64,000 nucleotides of DNA from Clostridium sp. AM49-4BH (GTDB taxonomy: Bacteria; Bacillota; Clostridia; Lachnospirales; Lachnospiraceae): positions 1 through 64,000 of the forward strand of contig NZ_QUFB01000007.1 of NCBI RefSeq assembly GCF_003478335.1, written 5' to 3'. The position numbers and the translations under genes were made by a program. The first letter of the stretch is position 1. Every line of letters starts with the position of its first letter. A model generated the notes under the pieces. It had not been told where the DNA came from. It saw only the letters and a program-made list of their open reading frames with translations, and did no database searches. Shown one piece after another: positions 1 to 8,880 of the stretch.

Positions 1-285
1 ACGACGAGCGCAAAGTCCCTTTCAAAAATGATGAATACCTTGCTTCCGGGACTTCGAGTTTCCGAAAGGCATGTAAATCAATCATCAGAGACAACAAAAT
101 CTAGAAATCACTAAAAACGAAAATGAGGCAAGGCAATTACTATAGTTCTCTGACGGCAGAAACCGCTATGTAGTGGCTGCAAAATACTTAGTATTCTTTG
201 ACATAATAAGCAATATGTGGTTGTTGGAATTTGAGGTATGGGAAGTTTGAGTAAGTGACAAGCGAAGGTTGAAACAGAGGGAAGA
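1..285. other. Region upstream of lgt, possible tail of a preceding gene
   Basis: No complete gene is seen. One forward frame (3-104) is open from the window edge for 33 codons and then stops; it could be the C-terminus of a truncated upstream gene, but I do not recognise it and a second frame is also open here. A TTGACA hexamer lies at 198-203, but no good -10 box follows at the usual distance. Confidence 0.3.
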
Positions 286-1158
286 ATGGAGAAGATTATG
301 GATATACGATTTCCACATTTGGGGATTGAAATTGCACATTTGGGGCGGTCGATTACGATAGGCGGATTTTCAATCGCATACTATGGCATGATTATTGCAC
401 TCGGCATGATTCTTGGCTTTTTGATGGCGAGCTGGCAGGCAAAACGCACCGGACAAAATCAGGAATTGTATTTGGACCTGGCAGTATGGGATATTATTTT
501 TGCAATCATAGGAGCAAGAATTTATTATGTCGTGTTTAGTTGGGATTATTATGCCAAACATCCGGGTGAGATATTAAATACAAGGGGCGGCGGACTAGCT
601 ATTTATGGTGGTGTGATCGCAGGAGTGATCACGACGTTGATCTTTGCAAAAATTCGTAAACAGTCTTTCTTGTGTTTGGTGGATACGGCCTGTGCCGGAC
701 TTTTGGTGGGACAGATCATTGGTCGATGGGGCAATTTCTTTAACCGAGAGGCGTTTGGCAGTTATACGGATGGCTTATTTGCGATGCAGATCCCAAAAGA
801 TGCGGTAGCACCGGCGAATATCACGCATGCGGTCAACCAACATTTGGTGACGATTGGCGGTATGCAGTATATTCAAGTGCATCCAACATTTTTGTATGAA
901 TCTGTATGGAACCTCTTGGTCCTTGTCATCATTTTGGTTGCCACACCACATAAAAAATATAATGGTCAATTATTTTTACTGTATTTGGCAGGATATGGTC
1001 TGGGACGGTTTTGGATCGAAGGATTACGTACAGATCAGTTGATGCTGTTTGAAAGTGGAATTGCAGTATCACAGCTTCTTTCGGGAGTTTTATTCCTGTT
1101 TGCCGTTGGAATGTTGATCTTTAAGGCAAAACAAACGCAAGCAAAACAAACACAATAG
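286..1158 (+). CDS. lgt: Prolipoprotein diacylglyceryl transferase
   Basis: This is the membrane enzyme that moves diacylglycerol from phosphatidylglycerol to the lipobox cysteine of prolipoproteins, the first step of lipoprotein maturation. The 290-residue length fits the family. The N-terminal IRFPHLGI start, a GGGLAIYGG segment near residue 100, the Lgt signature GRWGNFFNREAFG near residue 147 and HPTFLYESVWN near residue 200 are all visible, among about seven hydrophobic segments. The start at 286 has an AGAGGGA site just upstream; a second ATG at 298 is also possible. It reads into its own terminator, so it is probably not co-transcribed with the division genes that follow. Confidence 0.95.
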   Translation: MEKIMDIRFPHLGIEIAHLGRSITIGGFSIAYYGMIIALGMILGFLMASWQAKRTGQNQELYLDLAVWDIIFAIIGARIYYVVFSWDYYAKHPGEILNTRGGGLAIYGGVIAGVITTLIFAKIRKQSFLCLVDTACAGLLVGQIIGRWGNFFNREAFGSYTDGLFAMQIPKDAVAPANITHAVNQHLVTIGGMQYIQVHPTFLYESVWNLLVLVIILVATPHKKYNGQLFLLYLAGYGLGRFWIEGLRTDQLMLFESGIAVSQLLSGVLFLFAVGMLIFKAKQTQAKQTQ

Positions 1159-1177
1159 AATAACGTGATAAGTTGTA

Positions 1178-1214
1178 AAAAGATCTCAAAAATTACAGTT
1201 GAGATCTTTTTTTT
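1178..1214 (+). terminator. Rho-independent terminator after lgt
   Basis: An inverted repeat (AAAGATCTCAA / TTGAGATCTTT, loop of about 9 nt) is followed by a run of T. It lies 20 bases after the lgt stop. Confidence 0.85.
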
Positions 1215-1246
1215 GTCCTTTTTTACATACTTTTATAAAAAAATAC

Positions 1247-1275
1247 TTGCAATATTCCCAAAAAAGCGATAGAAT
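1247..1275 (+). promoter_or_regulatory. Sigma-A promoter of the dcw cluster (mraZ promoter)
   Basis: A TTGCAA -35 box at 1247-1252 is separated by exactly 17 bases from a TAGAAT -10 box at 1270-1275. The predicted start point falls near 1282, at the edge of the MraZ-type repeats, and the first gene downstream is mraZ. Confidence 0.75.
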
Positions 1276-1283
1276 TTTAGGAA

Positions 1284-1340
1284 AAGTGGGGCGAAGTGGG
1301 GGAAGGTGGTTAGAAAAACCTAAAAAGTGGTGAGAAGTGA
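1284..1340 (+). promoter_or_regulatory. MraZ operator: 10-bp spaced GTGGG boxes
   Basis: GTGGG-type boxes start at 1286, 1296 and 1306 (the last is GTGGT), a strict 10-bp period, with two weaker copies at 1327 and 1337 that are again 10 bp apart. MraZ proteins are known to bind direct repeats with a TGGG or AAAGTG core and 10-bp spacing in their own promoter. The boxes begin right after the -10 element, so MraZ bound here would be expected to repress the cluster. Autoregulation is inferred from position and motif. Confidence 0.75.
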
Positions 1341-1346
1341 TTTTGT

Positions 1347-1474
1347 GAGACCGCTGCAAGTTCAACTGGGGAGTTGATGAGACCGCTGCAAGTTCAACTG
1401 GGGAGTTGATGAGACCGCTGCAGGTTCAACTGGGGAGTTGATGACGCAACTGCAAGTTCAACTGGGGAGTTGAT
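1347..1474 (+). repeat. Four tandem 32-bp repeats in the mraZ leader
   Basis: Four head-to-tail 32-bp units lie at 1347-1378, 1379-1410, 1411-1442 and 1443-1474. The first two are identical, the third has one base change, and the fourth differs only in its first bases. Every unit contains TCAACT-GGGG-AGTTGA, a perfect 6-bp stem with a GGGG loop. They sit between the mraZ promoter and the mraZ start, so they would be transcribed as a row of hairpins. A shorter repeat (CAGYGTCAGAACAG) follows at about 1479 and 1508. Confidence 0.95.
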
Positions 1475-1595
1475 GACACAGTGTCAGAACAGGATTTGAT
1501 CCAGGCGCAGCGTCAGAACAGCGTTTTATGAGGGAGTAATTCACGGAGATCCGAGCTTATGATTCGTGTATTTTGAAAGAAGGGTGGTGATAGCA

Positions 1596-2024
1596 ATGTT
1601 CATGGGTCAATACGAACATACCATTGATGCAAAGGGCAGAACTATCATTCCTGCAAAGTACCGAGAAGGGCTTGGAGAGACTTTTATTATCACCAGAGGT
1701 TTGGATGGCTGCTTATATCTATACCCGTCAGACGCTTGGCAGGAGTTTGCAGACAAGCTGCAAAGTCTCCCATCTACATTACAAAATCGTAAAATTCAAC
1801 GACAGTTTCTATCGAAAGCGATGGAGGTGAGTCTGGACAAGCAGGGACGAATTCTGGTTCCGGCACTGCATCGTGAGATGGCTGATCTGGAGAAAGATGT
1901 CGTTTTTGTTGGTATGATGAACCGTGTAGAGCTTTGGGATAAGGCACGTTACAACACGGAGGAGACAGAAGAGGACGAAGAACTTCTTGCAAGTGCAATG
2001 GATACTTTGGATATTTCTTTATAA
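1596..2024 (+). CDS. mraZ: Division/cell wall cluster transcriptional repressor MraZ
   Basis: MraZ is a ring-forming AbrB-like DNA-binding protein that represses the division and cell wall cluster it heads. From the ATG at 1596 it is 142 residues, the usual family length, and starts with the typical MFMGQYEHTIDAKGR. The two AbrB-like halves are seen around residues 7-50 (DAKGRTIIPAKYR) and 80-125 (LDKQGRILVPALHR). I prefer 1596 to a GTG at 1566 because of the AAGGGTGGTG site just before it and because family members begin here. A matching box array lies in its promoter. Confidence 0.95.
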   Translation: MFMGQYEHTIDAKGRTIIPAKYREGLGETFIITRGLDGCLYLYPSDAWQEFADKLQSLPSTLQNRKIQRQFLSKAMEVSLDKQGRILVPALHREMADLEKDVVFVGMMNRVELWDKARYNTEETEEDEELLASAMDTLDISL

Positions 2025-2060
2025 ACTTATAAACCATCGTTAAGAAAGGGGCGTGTAACC

Positions 2061-2996
2061 GTGGAGTTTCAGCATACTTCGGTGTTATTGCAGGAAGTCA
2101 TTGATGGACTTGCGGTGAAACCGGATGGCATATATGTGGATGGAACCTTAGGGGGAGCAGGACATGGTAGTGTTGTCTGTTCCATGCTAGGGGACAAGGG
2201 ACGATTTATAGGGATCGATCAGGATGCAGATGCGATCGCAGCGAGCACAGAACGTTTGAAACCGTATGGTTCAAAGGTGACGATCGTTCGCAGTAATTAT
2301 GCAGAGATGAAGCAGGTATTGCAGGAGCTTGGTATTGCAGGCGTGGATGGCATTACTTTAGACTTGGGAGTCTCATCTTTTCAGCTAGATACATCCGAGA
2401 GAGGATTTTCTTATCGTTTTGATGCACCACTCGATATGCGTATGGATGACAGACAGGCGTTGTCGGCATATAACGTGGTCAACGAATATTCCGAAAGTGA
2501 TCTGTTTCATTTGATCAAAAATTATGGAGAAGACAAATTTGCCAAAAATATTGCAAAACATATTGTGATAGAACGGGCAAAGGAACCGATTAAAACAACA
2601 GGACGTTTGGCAGAGATCATCAGTCAGGCGATACCAATGAAAGTTCGTAAACAGGGAGGACATCCGGCAAAGAGAACCTTTCAGGCGATACGCATTGAGG
2701 TGAATCAGGAATTATCCGTGTTACAAAATACATTAGAAGAGATGATCGACCTGTTAAATCCGGGAGGCAGATTGTGCATTATCACATTTCACTCCTTGGA
2801 GGATCGAATTGTAAAACAAGCGTTTAAGAAGGCGCAGGATCCGTGTACCTGTCCACCGAATTTTCCGGTGTGCGTATGCGGCAACCGATCAAAAGGACAT
2901 ATGGTAGGAAGAAAACCGATTCTTCCGTCAGAGGAGGAAATGGAACGTAATCCGAGAGCGAAGAGTGCAAAGTTACGTGTATTTGAGCATATATAA
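2061..2996 (+). CDS. rsmH: 16S rRNA (cytosine-1402 N4)-methyltransferase
   Basis: RsmH (MraW) methylates N4 of C1402 in 16S rRNA using S-adenosylmethionine and is almost always the second gene of the cluster. The 311-residue protein begins [16 protein letters not shown] from a GTG codon with an AAAGGGG site upstream. It has the SAM-binding segment [12 protein letters not shown] near residue 25, [11 protein letters not shown] near 103, [14 protein letters not shown] near 212 and the C-terminal [10 protein letters not shown], all family hallmarks. It is 36 bases downstream of mraZ and 15 bases before ftsL. Confidence 0.95.
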   Translation: MEFQHTSVLLQEVIDGLAVKPDGIYVDGTLGGAGHGSVVCSMLGDKGRFIGIDQDADAIAASTERLKPYGSKVTIVRSNYAEMKQVLQELGIAGVDGITLDLGVSSFQLDTSERGFSYRFDAPLDMRMDDRQALSAYNVVNEYSESDLFHLIKNYGEDKFAKNIAKHIVIERAKEPIKTTGRLAEIISQAIPMKVRKQGGHPAKRTFQAIRIEVNQELSVLQNTLEEMIDLLNPGGRLCIITFHSLEDRIVKQAFKKAQDPCTCPPNFPVCVCGNRSKGHMVGRKPILPSEEEMERNPRAKSAKLRVFEHI

Positions 2997-3011
2997 AAAG
3001 GGGGCCAAAGA

Positions 3012-3590
3012 ATGGCAGGCAGACAAGGAAGTTATAGCAGCAGACAATATGGATACAGTCGGCAGACAGGGAGTGGAAGTCGATCTGTAAGCAGCCACAG
3101 CAGATATTCCGGCCGTGGTGGACAGGCATATGTAGAGGGCAGTGCAGCCAGAGCATATGATGTAGAACCGCTTCGAAGAGAGCAGGAGCGCAAAAGACGT
3201 GAAGAGGAATATCAGCGAAGAGAGCGCGAAAGAAGAAATCCGTATAGCAGAACGGTTGAACTTCCGGGAGTACACCGTGCATCTGTGTTGTTTTTGATCA
3301 TGGCAGTTGCTGCAGTGTTTTATGTATGTTTTTCTTATGTTCAGACACAGAATCAGCTCCATGAGCAGCGTCAGCAGGTCGTAGCGATCCAGTCTGACAT
3401 TGCACAGATGAAAGAAGATAATGAACAGGAGTACCAGACTGTAGTGGACTCTGTAGATCTTGCGGATGTTTATCGCAAGGCGACACAGGAACTTGGCATG
3501 GTTCGCGCCAAAAAGGATCAGGTATATACCTATCAGAACAAAAAGAGTGATATGGTAAAACAATATGGTGAGATACCGGATGCAAAGTAA
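3012..3590 (+). CDS. ftsL: FtsL-like septum formation protein
   Basis: This 192-residue bitopic membrane protein occupies the FtsL position between rsmH and a division transpeptidase. It has a long charged and Ser/Gly/Arg-rich cytoplasmic region (residues 1-95), one transmembrane segment near residues 97-117, and then a short extracellular coiled coil. That topology matches FtsL/DivIC proteins, which link the early divisome to the septal peptidoglycan synthase. Sequence conservation in this family is low, so the call rests on position and topology. The cytoplasmic tail is longer than in Escherichia coli FtsL. Confidence 0.75.
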   Translation: MAGRQGSYSSRQYGYSRQTGSGSRSVSSHSRYSGRGGQAYVEGSAARAYDVEPLRREQERKRREEEYQRRERERRNPYSRTVELPGVHRASVLFLIMAVAAVFYVCFSYVQTQNQLHEQRQQVVAIQSDIAQMKEDNEQEYQTVVDSVDLADVYRKATQELGMVRAKKDQVYTYQNKKSDMVKQYGEIPDAK

Positions 3591-3635
3591 TTTTTGCATT
3601 CGGTATATGCGAAACAGCAGGACATGGAGGCACGG

Positions 3636-5612
3636 ATGAGCAGAAGAACGCAGAGTAACCAAAGTAGGAGAAGACAGACAAACCGAGCCGGCAATCCTCA
3701 GAGACGCCGAAAAGTACACACAAAATACAAATTTAGCACCCGCAGGATGTATCAAAGAACATTTATTGCGCTCGGTGCTATTGTTTTATTTGCGTTAGTT
3801 TGTGTGGGCTGGACGATCTGGCTGGGGCAGAGTAAAGGGGATGAATATGAGAAGATCGTGTTATCACAGCAAAGTTATGTGAGTAATACGATCGCATACC
3901 GTAGAGGAGATATTTTGGATCGCAATGGCAATAAGCTGGCGTCCAGTAAGAAGGTGTATAATTTAGTACTGGATCCAAAGGCACTGACGTTAGACAGCGC
4001 ATATTTCGAGCCGACGACCAAAGCGTTGAAACAGACAGTTGGAATGTCAGAAGGTGCGGTTCGTAAGATCATCGACAAAAAGCCGGATTCTCATTATTAT
4101 GTTGTGAAGAAGTATAAGGGATTATCCAGAGATGTTGTGGATGCTTTTAATGAGCTTGCTGATAAAGATAAAAACATTCAGGGAGTATGGTTTGAAGAAG
4201 AATATGTGAGACAGTATCCGTATTCAACAGTAGCAAGTAATGTGATCGGATTTTGTTCTTCGGATAATGTTGGAATATGGGGAATTGAAAATCAGTACAA
4301 CAGCCAGCTTAGTGGTAAAACAGGCAAAAAGTATGGGTATTATGATTCGGACCTTAATCTTGTAGAGAATGTCAAAGAACCGGAAAATGGTAAAAAGATC
4401 ATTTCTACGATTGATGTTAATGTGCAGGGTGTGTTGGAACAGCATATGCAGAAGTTTCAGACGGATACCGGATCTGAAAATATGGGTGTCATCATTATGA
4501 ATCCAAACAATGGAGAAATATATGCGATGGCATCATCACCCGGGTATGACCTGAATGATCCAAGTGACCTGAGTAAGTATTACTCAGAGGACAAGCTTGC
4601 CGGTATGAGTGACAAGAAAAAGATGGAGGAATTAAATGAGATCTGGCGTAATTTCTGCATCAGTGATGCTTACGAACCGGGATCAACTTTCAAACCGATC
4701 ACGGTAGCGGCAAGTTTGGAAGAGGGAACGACTTCTCCAAGCAGAACGTATGTCTGCGATGGTTATCAGAAAGTTGGTGGAAGCAAGATCAAGTGCGTGG
4801 CGTTTAGCAAAGGCGGTCATGGAACGATCAATATATGTCAGGCGTTGATGGAATCTTGTAACGATGCCTTGATGCAGATGGGAGATGCATTAGGGGGCAA
4901 GCGTTTCTTAAAATATGTAAACGATTTTGGATATGGACAAAAAACAGGCATTGATCTTCCTGGTGAGGCAACCGGCAAGATCTTTACAGAGGATACGATG
5001 CGCAGTGCCGACTTAGCTACGTCAAGTTTTGGACAGAGCCAGACGGTGACCATGGTGCAGATGGCAGCAGCGTTTTCCTCAGTAGTAAATGGTGGGTATT
5101 ATTACACTCCGCACGTTGTGAAGGAAATTCAAAATGAAAATGGAGCTACTGTTTCTGAAATAGAAACACAGCCGGTTCATAAAGTAGTTACTGCGGAAAC
5201 GAGTAAGCTGCTTCGCAGTTATCTATACAAAACTGTGGAAGAGGGTACTGCGAAGGCGGCACAGGTGAAAGGCTATAAAGTTGGCGGCAAAACCGGTACT
5301 GCAGAGAAGTATCCGCGTAAAAAGAAAAACTATCTGGTTTCCTTTATTGGATTCACACCGATAGAACACCCGGAGGTCGTGATCTATGTCGTGATCGATC
5401 AGCCCCATGTGGAGGATCAGGCACATAGCACCTATGCCACAGAATTTGCAAGTTCCGTTATGGGAGACGTTCTTCCAATGCTTGGTGTCTATAAAAACGA
5501 CTCTTCCGGAGGCACGACGAAAGTACAGCTTCCGTCTACCAAAAACGGCAATCTTCCGTTGGAAGTGCCAAAAGGTGGTTACAGCACCGAAGATTATAAG
5601 AAATTACAGTGA
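3636..5612 (+). CDS. Class B penicillin-binding protein (FtsI/PBP2B type)
   Basis: This septal D,D-transpeptidase, expected to work with FtsW, has an N-terminal transmembrane segment after a basic cytoplasmic stretch, a dimerisation domain and a C-terminal transpeptidase domain. The three active-site motifs are complete: STFK at about residues 350-353 (Ser350 is the nucleophile), SCN at 407 and KTG at 552. The ATG at 3636 has GGAGG five bases upstream, which decides it over earlier in-frame starts at 3594 and 3624. From it the protein is 658 residues. No PASTA repeats are present. A second class B protein follows, so I do not assign ftsI versus spoVD firmly. Confidence 0.92.
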   Translation: MSRRTQSNQSRRRQTNRAGNPQRRRKVHTKYKFSTRRMYQRTFIALGAIVLFALVCVGWTIWLGQSKGDEYEKIVLSQQSYVSNTIAYRRGDILDRNGNKLASSKKVYNLVLDPKALTLDSAYFEPTTKALKQTVGMSEGAVRKIIDKKPDSHYYVVKKYKGLSRDVVDAFNELADKDKNIQGVWFEEEYVRQYPYSTVASNVIGFCSSDNVGIWGIENQYNSQLSGKTGKKYGYYDSDLNLVENVKEPENGKKIISTIDVNVQGVLEQHMQKFQTDTGSENMGVIIMNPNNGEIYAMASSPGYDLNDPSDLSKYYSEDKLAGMSDKKKMEELNEIWRNFCISDAYEPGSTFKPITVAASLEEGTTSPSRTYVCDGYQKVGGSKIKCVAFSKGGHGTINICQALMESCNDALMQMGDALGGKRFLKYVNDFGYGQKTGIDLPGEATGKIFTEDTMRSADLATSSFGQSQTVTMVQMAAAFSSVVNGGYYYTPHVVKEIQNENGATVSEIETQPVHKVVTAETSKLLRSYLYKTVEEGTAKAAQVKGYKVGGKTGTAEKYPRKKKNYLVSFIGFTPIEHPEVVIYVVIDQPHVEDQAHSTYATEFASSVMGDVLPMLGVYKNDSSGGTTKVQLPSTKNGNLPLEVPKGGYSTEDYKKLQ

Positions 5613-5699
5613 TCGTTTAGTGGTGGGACCCAGGCAAAGGTATACTTTGTCGAACGGATTCATATACTGATTGCAACCAAACAGTGAAAATCCAAAATA

Positions 5700-7442
5700 A
5701 TGAAAAATTGCAAAACACCGCAGCGGCAGAGAATCCTTTTTGTATATATTATGGTCTGTCTGTTGTCGTTATCGCTTACAGGGCGGTTGGCATATTTGAT
5801 GGTCGCCAAAGCAGATTATTACGGACAGAAAGCAAAAGATGTACAACAACGAGAGCGCGCGATCAAGGCAAAGCGCGGTGTGATATACGATAGAAATGGT
5901 GAGATATTGGCTGGAAATAAGCCGGTGTCCACCATTTCTGTTATTCACAACCAGATTAAAGAACCGGAAAAGGTGATCACCAGACTATCTGAGCTATTAG
6001 ATCTGGATGAACAGGAAGTGCGAAAACGCGTAGAAAAGGTGTCATCTATCGAGCGTATCAAGGCAAATGTGCCGAAAGAAACTTCCGATAAGATCCGAGA
6101 AGAGAATCTGGCGGGAGTCATGGTGGATGAAGACTACAAAAGGTATTATCCGTATGATACCTTGGCGTCACGTGTTATTGGATTTACCGGTGCGGATAAT
6201 CAGGGAATTATCGGTTTGGAAGTAAGCTATGATGATATATTGCAGGGACAAAACGGTGCAATATTAACTATGACGACAGCGCGTGGCCTGGAGATTGACG
6301 GGAAAGCGGAAGAGAGAAGAGAACCGGTTGCCGGGCAAAATCTTTACACAAGTATTGATAGTAATCTGCAGCAATTTGCAACACAGGCGGCAGAGAAAGT
6401 GCGCGAGGCAAAAAATGCTGCAGGGGTGCGGGTTATCATGATGAATCCGCAAAATGGAGAGATTTATGCGATGGTCAATTCACCAGAGTTTTCGTTGACT
6501 AAGCCATACGAATTAGTGGATCAGAGCGAAAATCTGTCGGAGAAACAAAAAAATGAAGAGTTGAATAAAATGTGGAGAAATGGCTGTGTTAGCGATACTT
6601 ACGAGCCGGGATCAACATTTAAGATCATCACCTCAACGGCAGCTTTGGAGGCGGGGGCAGTATCCTTGAATGATACCTTTTATTGCCCGGGTTTTAAGAT
6701 TGTTGAGGATCGGCGTATCCGATGTCATAAGGCAGGTGGGCATGGTAGTGAAACCTTTGTGCAGGGGGTGCAAAATTCATGCAACCCGGTATTTATGGAG
6801 GTTGGAGCAAGGCTTGGAGTCGGTGGGATGTTTCGTGGAATGAGACAGCTTGGTATCCTTTCAAAAACCAATATCGACGTTCCGGGAGAGGCATCAACGA
6901 TCATGCATCAGCAAAAAAATGTGGGAGCGGTGGAACTTGCTACGATGTCTTTTGGACAGTCGTTTCAGTTATCGCCGATCAGACTGTTAACATCGGTTAG
7001 TGCCGTGATCAATGGTGGCCACAGTATTGTACCGCACTTCGGCGTCAGCATCGAGAATACATCGAACGGATCGGTACGCAAATTATCATATCCGCAGAAG
7101 AAAAAAATAGTGTCTAAGGAAACTTCGGAAAATATGAAAATGATCCTAGAGAGTGTGGTAACAGAAGGATCCGGTTCCAAAGCTTCCGTCGAAGGATATC
7201 AGGTCGGTGCCAAAACAGGAACCTCAGAAAAACTTCCGCGCCGCAGTGGCAAATACATTGCATCCTGTATTGGCTTTGCCCCGGCAGACGATCCGAAGGT
7301 TTTGACAGTCGTTTTGATCGATGAGCCGGAAGGAATCTACTATGGAGGAACAATTGCCGCACCGGTCGTATCGGAACTGTTAGATAATGCCCTGCCATAT
7401 TTGGGCGTCAAAAAAACACCGCAAAAACAAACGAAGAAATAA
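5700..7442 (+). CDS. Second class B penicillin-binding protein (SpoVD/FtsI type)
   Basis: This is a 580-residue transpeptidase paralogous to the gene before it. It has a transmembrane segment around residues 14-36, the RGVIYDRNGEILA dimerisation-domain motif near 60, and intact STFK (Ser305), SCN (360) and KTG (505) motifs. Tandem class B proteins in this position in spore-forming Firmicutes are usually the division enzyme and the sporulation enzyme SpoVD, which makes spore cortex. Which of the two is which cannot be settled here. No strong ribosome site precedes the ATG, and an 87-base gap separates the genes. Confidence 0.9.
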   Translation: MKNCKTPQRQRILFVYIMVCLLSLSLTGRLAYLMVAKADYYGQKAKDVQQRERAIKAKRGVIYDRNGEILAGNKPVSTISVIHNQIKEPEKVITRLSELLDLDEQEVRKRVEKVSSIERIKANVPKETSDKIREENLAGVMVDEDYKRYYPYDTLASRVIGFTGADNQGIIGLEVSYDDILQGQNGAILTMTTARGLEIDGKAEERREPVAGQNLYTSIDSNLQQFATQAAEKVREAKNAAGVRVIMMNPQNGEIYAMVNSPEFSLTKPYELVDQSENLSEKQKNEELNKMWRNGCVSDTYEPGSTFKIITSTAALEAGAVSLNDTFYCPGFKIVEDRRIRCHKAGGHGSETFVQGVQNSCNPVFMEVGARLGVGGMFRGMRQLGILSKTNIDVPGEASTIMHQQKNVGAVELATMSFGQSFQLSPIRLLTSVSAVINGGHSIVPHFGVSIENTSNGSVRKLSYPQKKKIVSKETSENMKMILESVVTEGSGSKASVEGYQVGAKTGTSEKLPRRSGKYIASCIGFAPADDPKVLTVVLIDEPEGIYYGGTIAAPVVSELLDNALPYLGVKKTPQKQTKK

Positions 7443-7516
7443 ACGTCATTTGGTTGATTTCTCGGGTGGATTGCATTACAATTGTTTAGGAAAGAGCAGC
7501 AAAAGGAGGAACAGAA

Positions 7517-8880
7517 GTGGATAGTGAAATGGGATTATCAGGAAAGACAGTATTAGTAGTAGGTACAGGAATTAGTGGCATAGCAGCAGTAAATCTGTTA
7601 GCAACGCAGAGTGCCAATATTATTTTATTAGACGGCAATACAGAGCTGTCACCGGAGACAGTGGCGGCGAAGTTTTCAGAGGATATTCATTATGATCTGA
7701 TTTTGGGAGATCTGCCGGATCAGGTGATGGATCGGATCGATTTGGCAGTGTTAAGCCAGGTGTGCCGACGGATCTGCCGTTTGTGGTACGTATGCAGGAG
7801 GCGGGCATTCCAATTTGGGGCGAGATCGAGCTTGCTTATGTATGTGGTAAAGGAAAAGTTGTTGCGATCACAGGAACCAATGGTAAGACGACAACGACAG
7901 CATTGACGGGTGAGATCATGAAAGCATACTATGACAGTGTATTTGTCGTAGGAAATATCGGACTACCGTATACACAATATGCAATGCAGATGTGTGATGA
8001 TACAGTTACGGTGGCAGAGGTCAGCAGTTTCCAGCTGGAGACGATCCACAAATTCTGCCCTCAGGTCAGCGCTATTTTGAACATAACGCCGGACCATCTC
8101 AACAGACATCATACGATGGAGTGTTATACAGAGACGAAAGCACGTGTTGCGATGAATCAGACCAAAGAGCAGATGTGCGTACTCAATTATGAAGATGAGC
8201 GTTTGCAGCAGGTTGCAAAAAATATGTCGGCAGATGTATTTTGGTTTAGCAGTGCCAGAGAATTAGAACGAGGCATTTTCCTGCGTGGAGAAGAGATCGT
8301 ATGCCGCGACGGCGAAGAGATCACGCTTTGCAACATACATGATCTGAAACTGTTAGGTATGCATAACTACGAGAATGTAATGGCGGCGGCAGCGATCGCA
8401 CATGGTATGAACGTGCCGTGGGATGTGATCCGTAAAGTGGTTTGTGAGTTCCAGGCTGTGCCGCATCGTATCGAGTTTGTAAAAGAAGTGAACGGTGTAA
8501 AATATTACAATGATTCTAAGGGAACGAACCCGGATGCAGCGATCAAGGCTGTTGAAGCAATGGTTCGTCCAACGATCGTGATCGGCGGCGGTTATGACAA
8601 AGAGTCCGTTTATGATGAATGGATCGCATCGTTCGGAACGAAAGTAAAAAGTCTGGTATTGCTTGGGCAGACAGCAGATAAAATCGCAGAGGCAGCCGCT
8701 AAGGCGGGCTTTACTGCAGTGACGAAAGTGGATTCTTTAGAAGAGGCAGTAGCTGAATGTGCCCGTCAGGCACAGGATGGTGATGCTGTGCTGTTATCTC
8801 CGGCGTGCGCAAGCTGGGGAATGTTCAAAAATTTTGAAGAGAGAGGCGACCTTTTTAAGGAATATGTCAAAAAGTTATAA
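7517..8880 (+). CDS. murD: UDP-N-acetylmuramoyl-L-alanine--D-glutamate ligase (one-base deletion)
   Basis: MurD adds D-glutamate to UDP-MurNAc-L-Ala in the cytoplasm. The reading frame breaks near 7756: one C inserted in the CC at 7757 restores ...AVLSPGVPTDLPF... and a continuous 454-residue protein, the normal MurD length. The N-terminal nucleotide-binding loop VVGTGISGIAA, the ATP-binding loop GTNGKTTTTAL, LNITPDHLNRH and the C-terminal YYNDSKGTNPDA are present. The GTG start at 7517 has AGGAGG upstream. murD is essential and single-copy, so the frameshift is most likely a sequencing error. The 3' end overlaps ftsW. Confidence 0.92.

Noticed and set aside
3..104. Possible C-terminus of an upstream gene
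   Set aside because: Two forward frames are open here and the peptide is not recognised; too short to call.
1347..1474. CRISPR array from four 32-bp repeats
   Set aside because: The units are directly adjacent with no spacers and there are no cas genes nearby.
2973..3755. Long reverse-strand open frames across ftsL and other genes
   Set aside because: They are opposite clear genes, have no ribosome sites and read as low-complexity translations of the antisense strand.
7517..8880. murD, asd, pyrC, pyrE and pilB as true pseudogenes
   Set aside because: Each is repaired by a single base in a short run, the remaining sequence is fully conserved, and several are essential single-copy genes.
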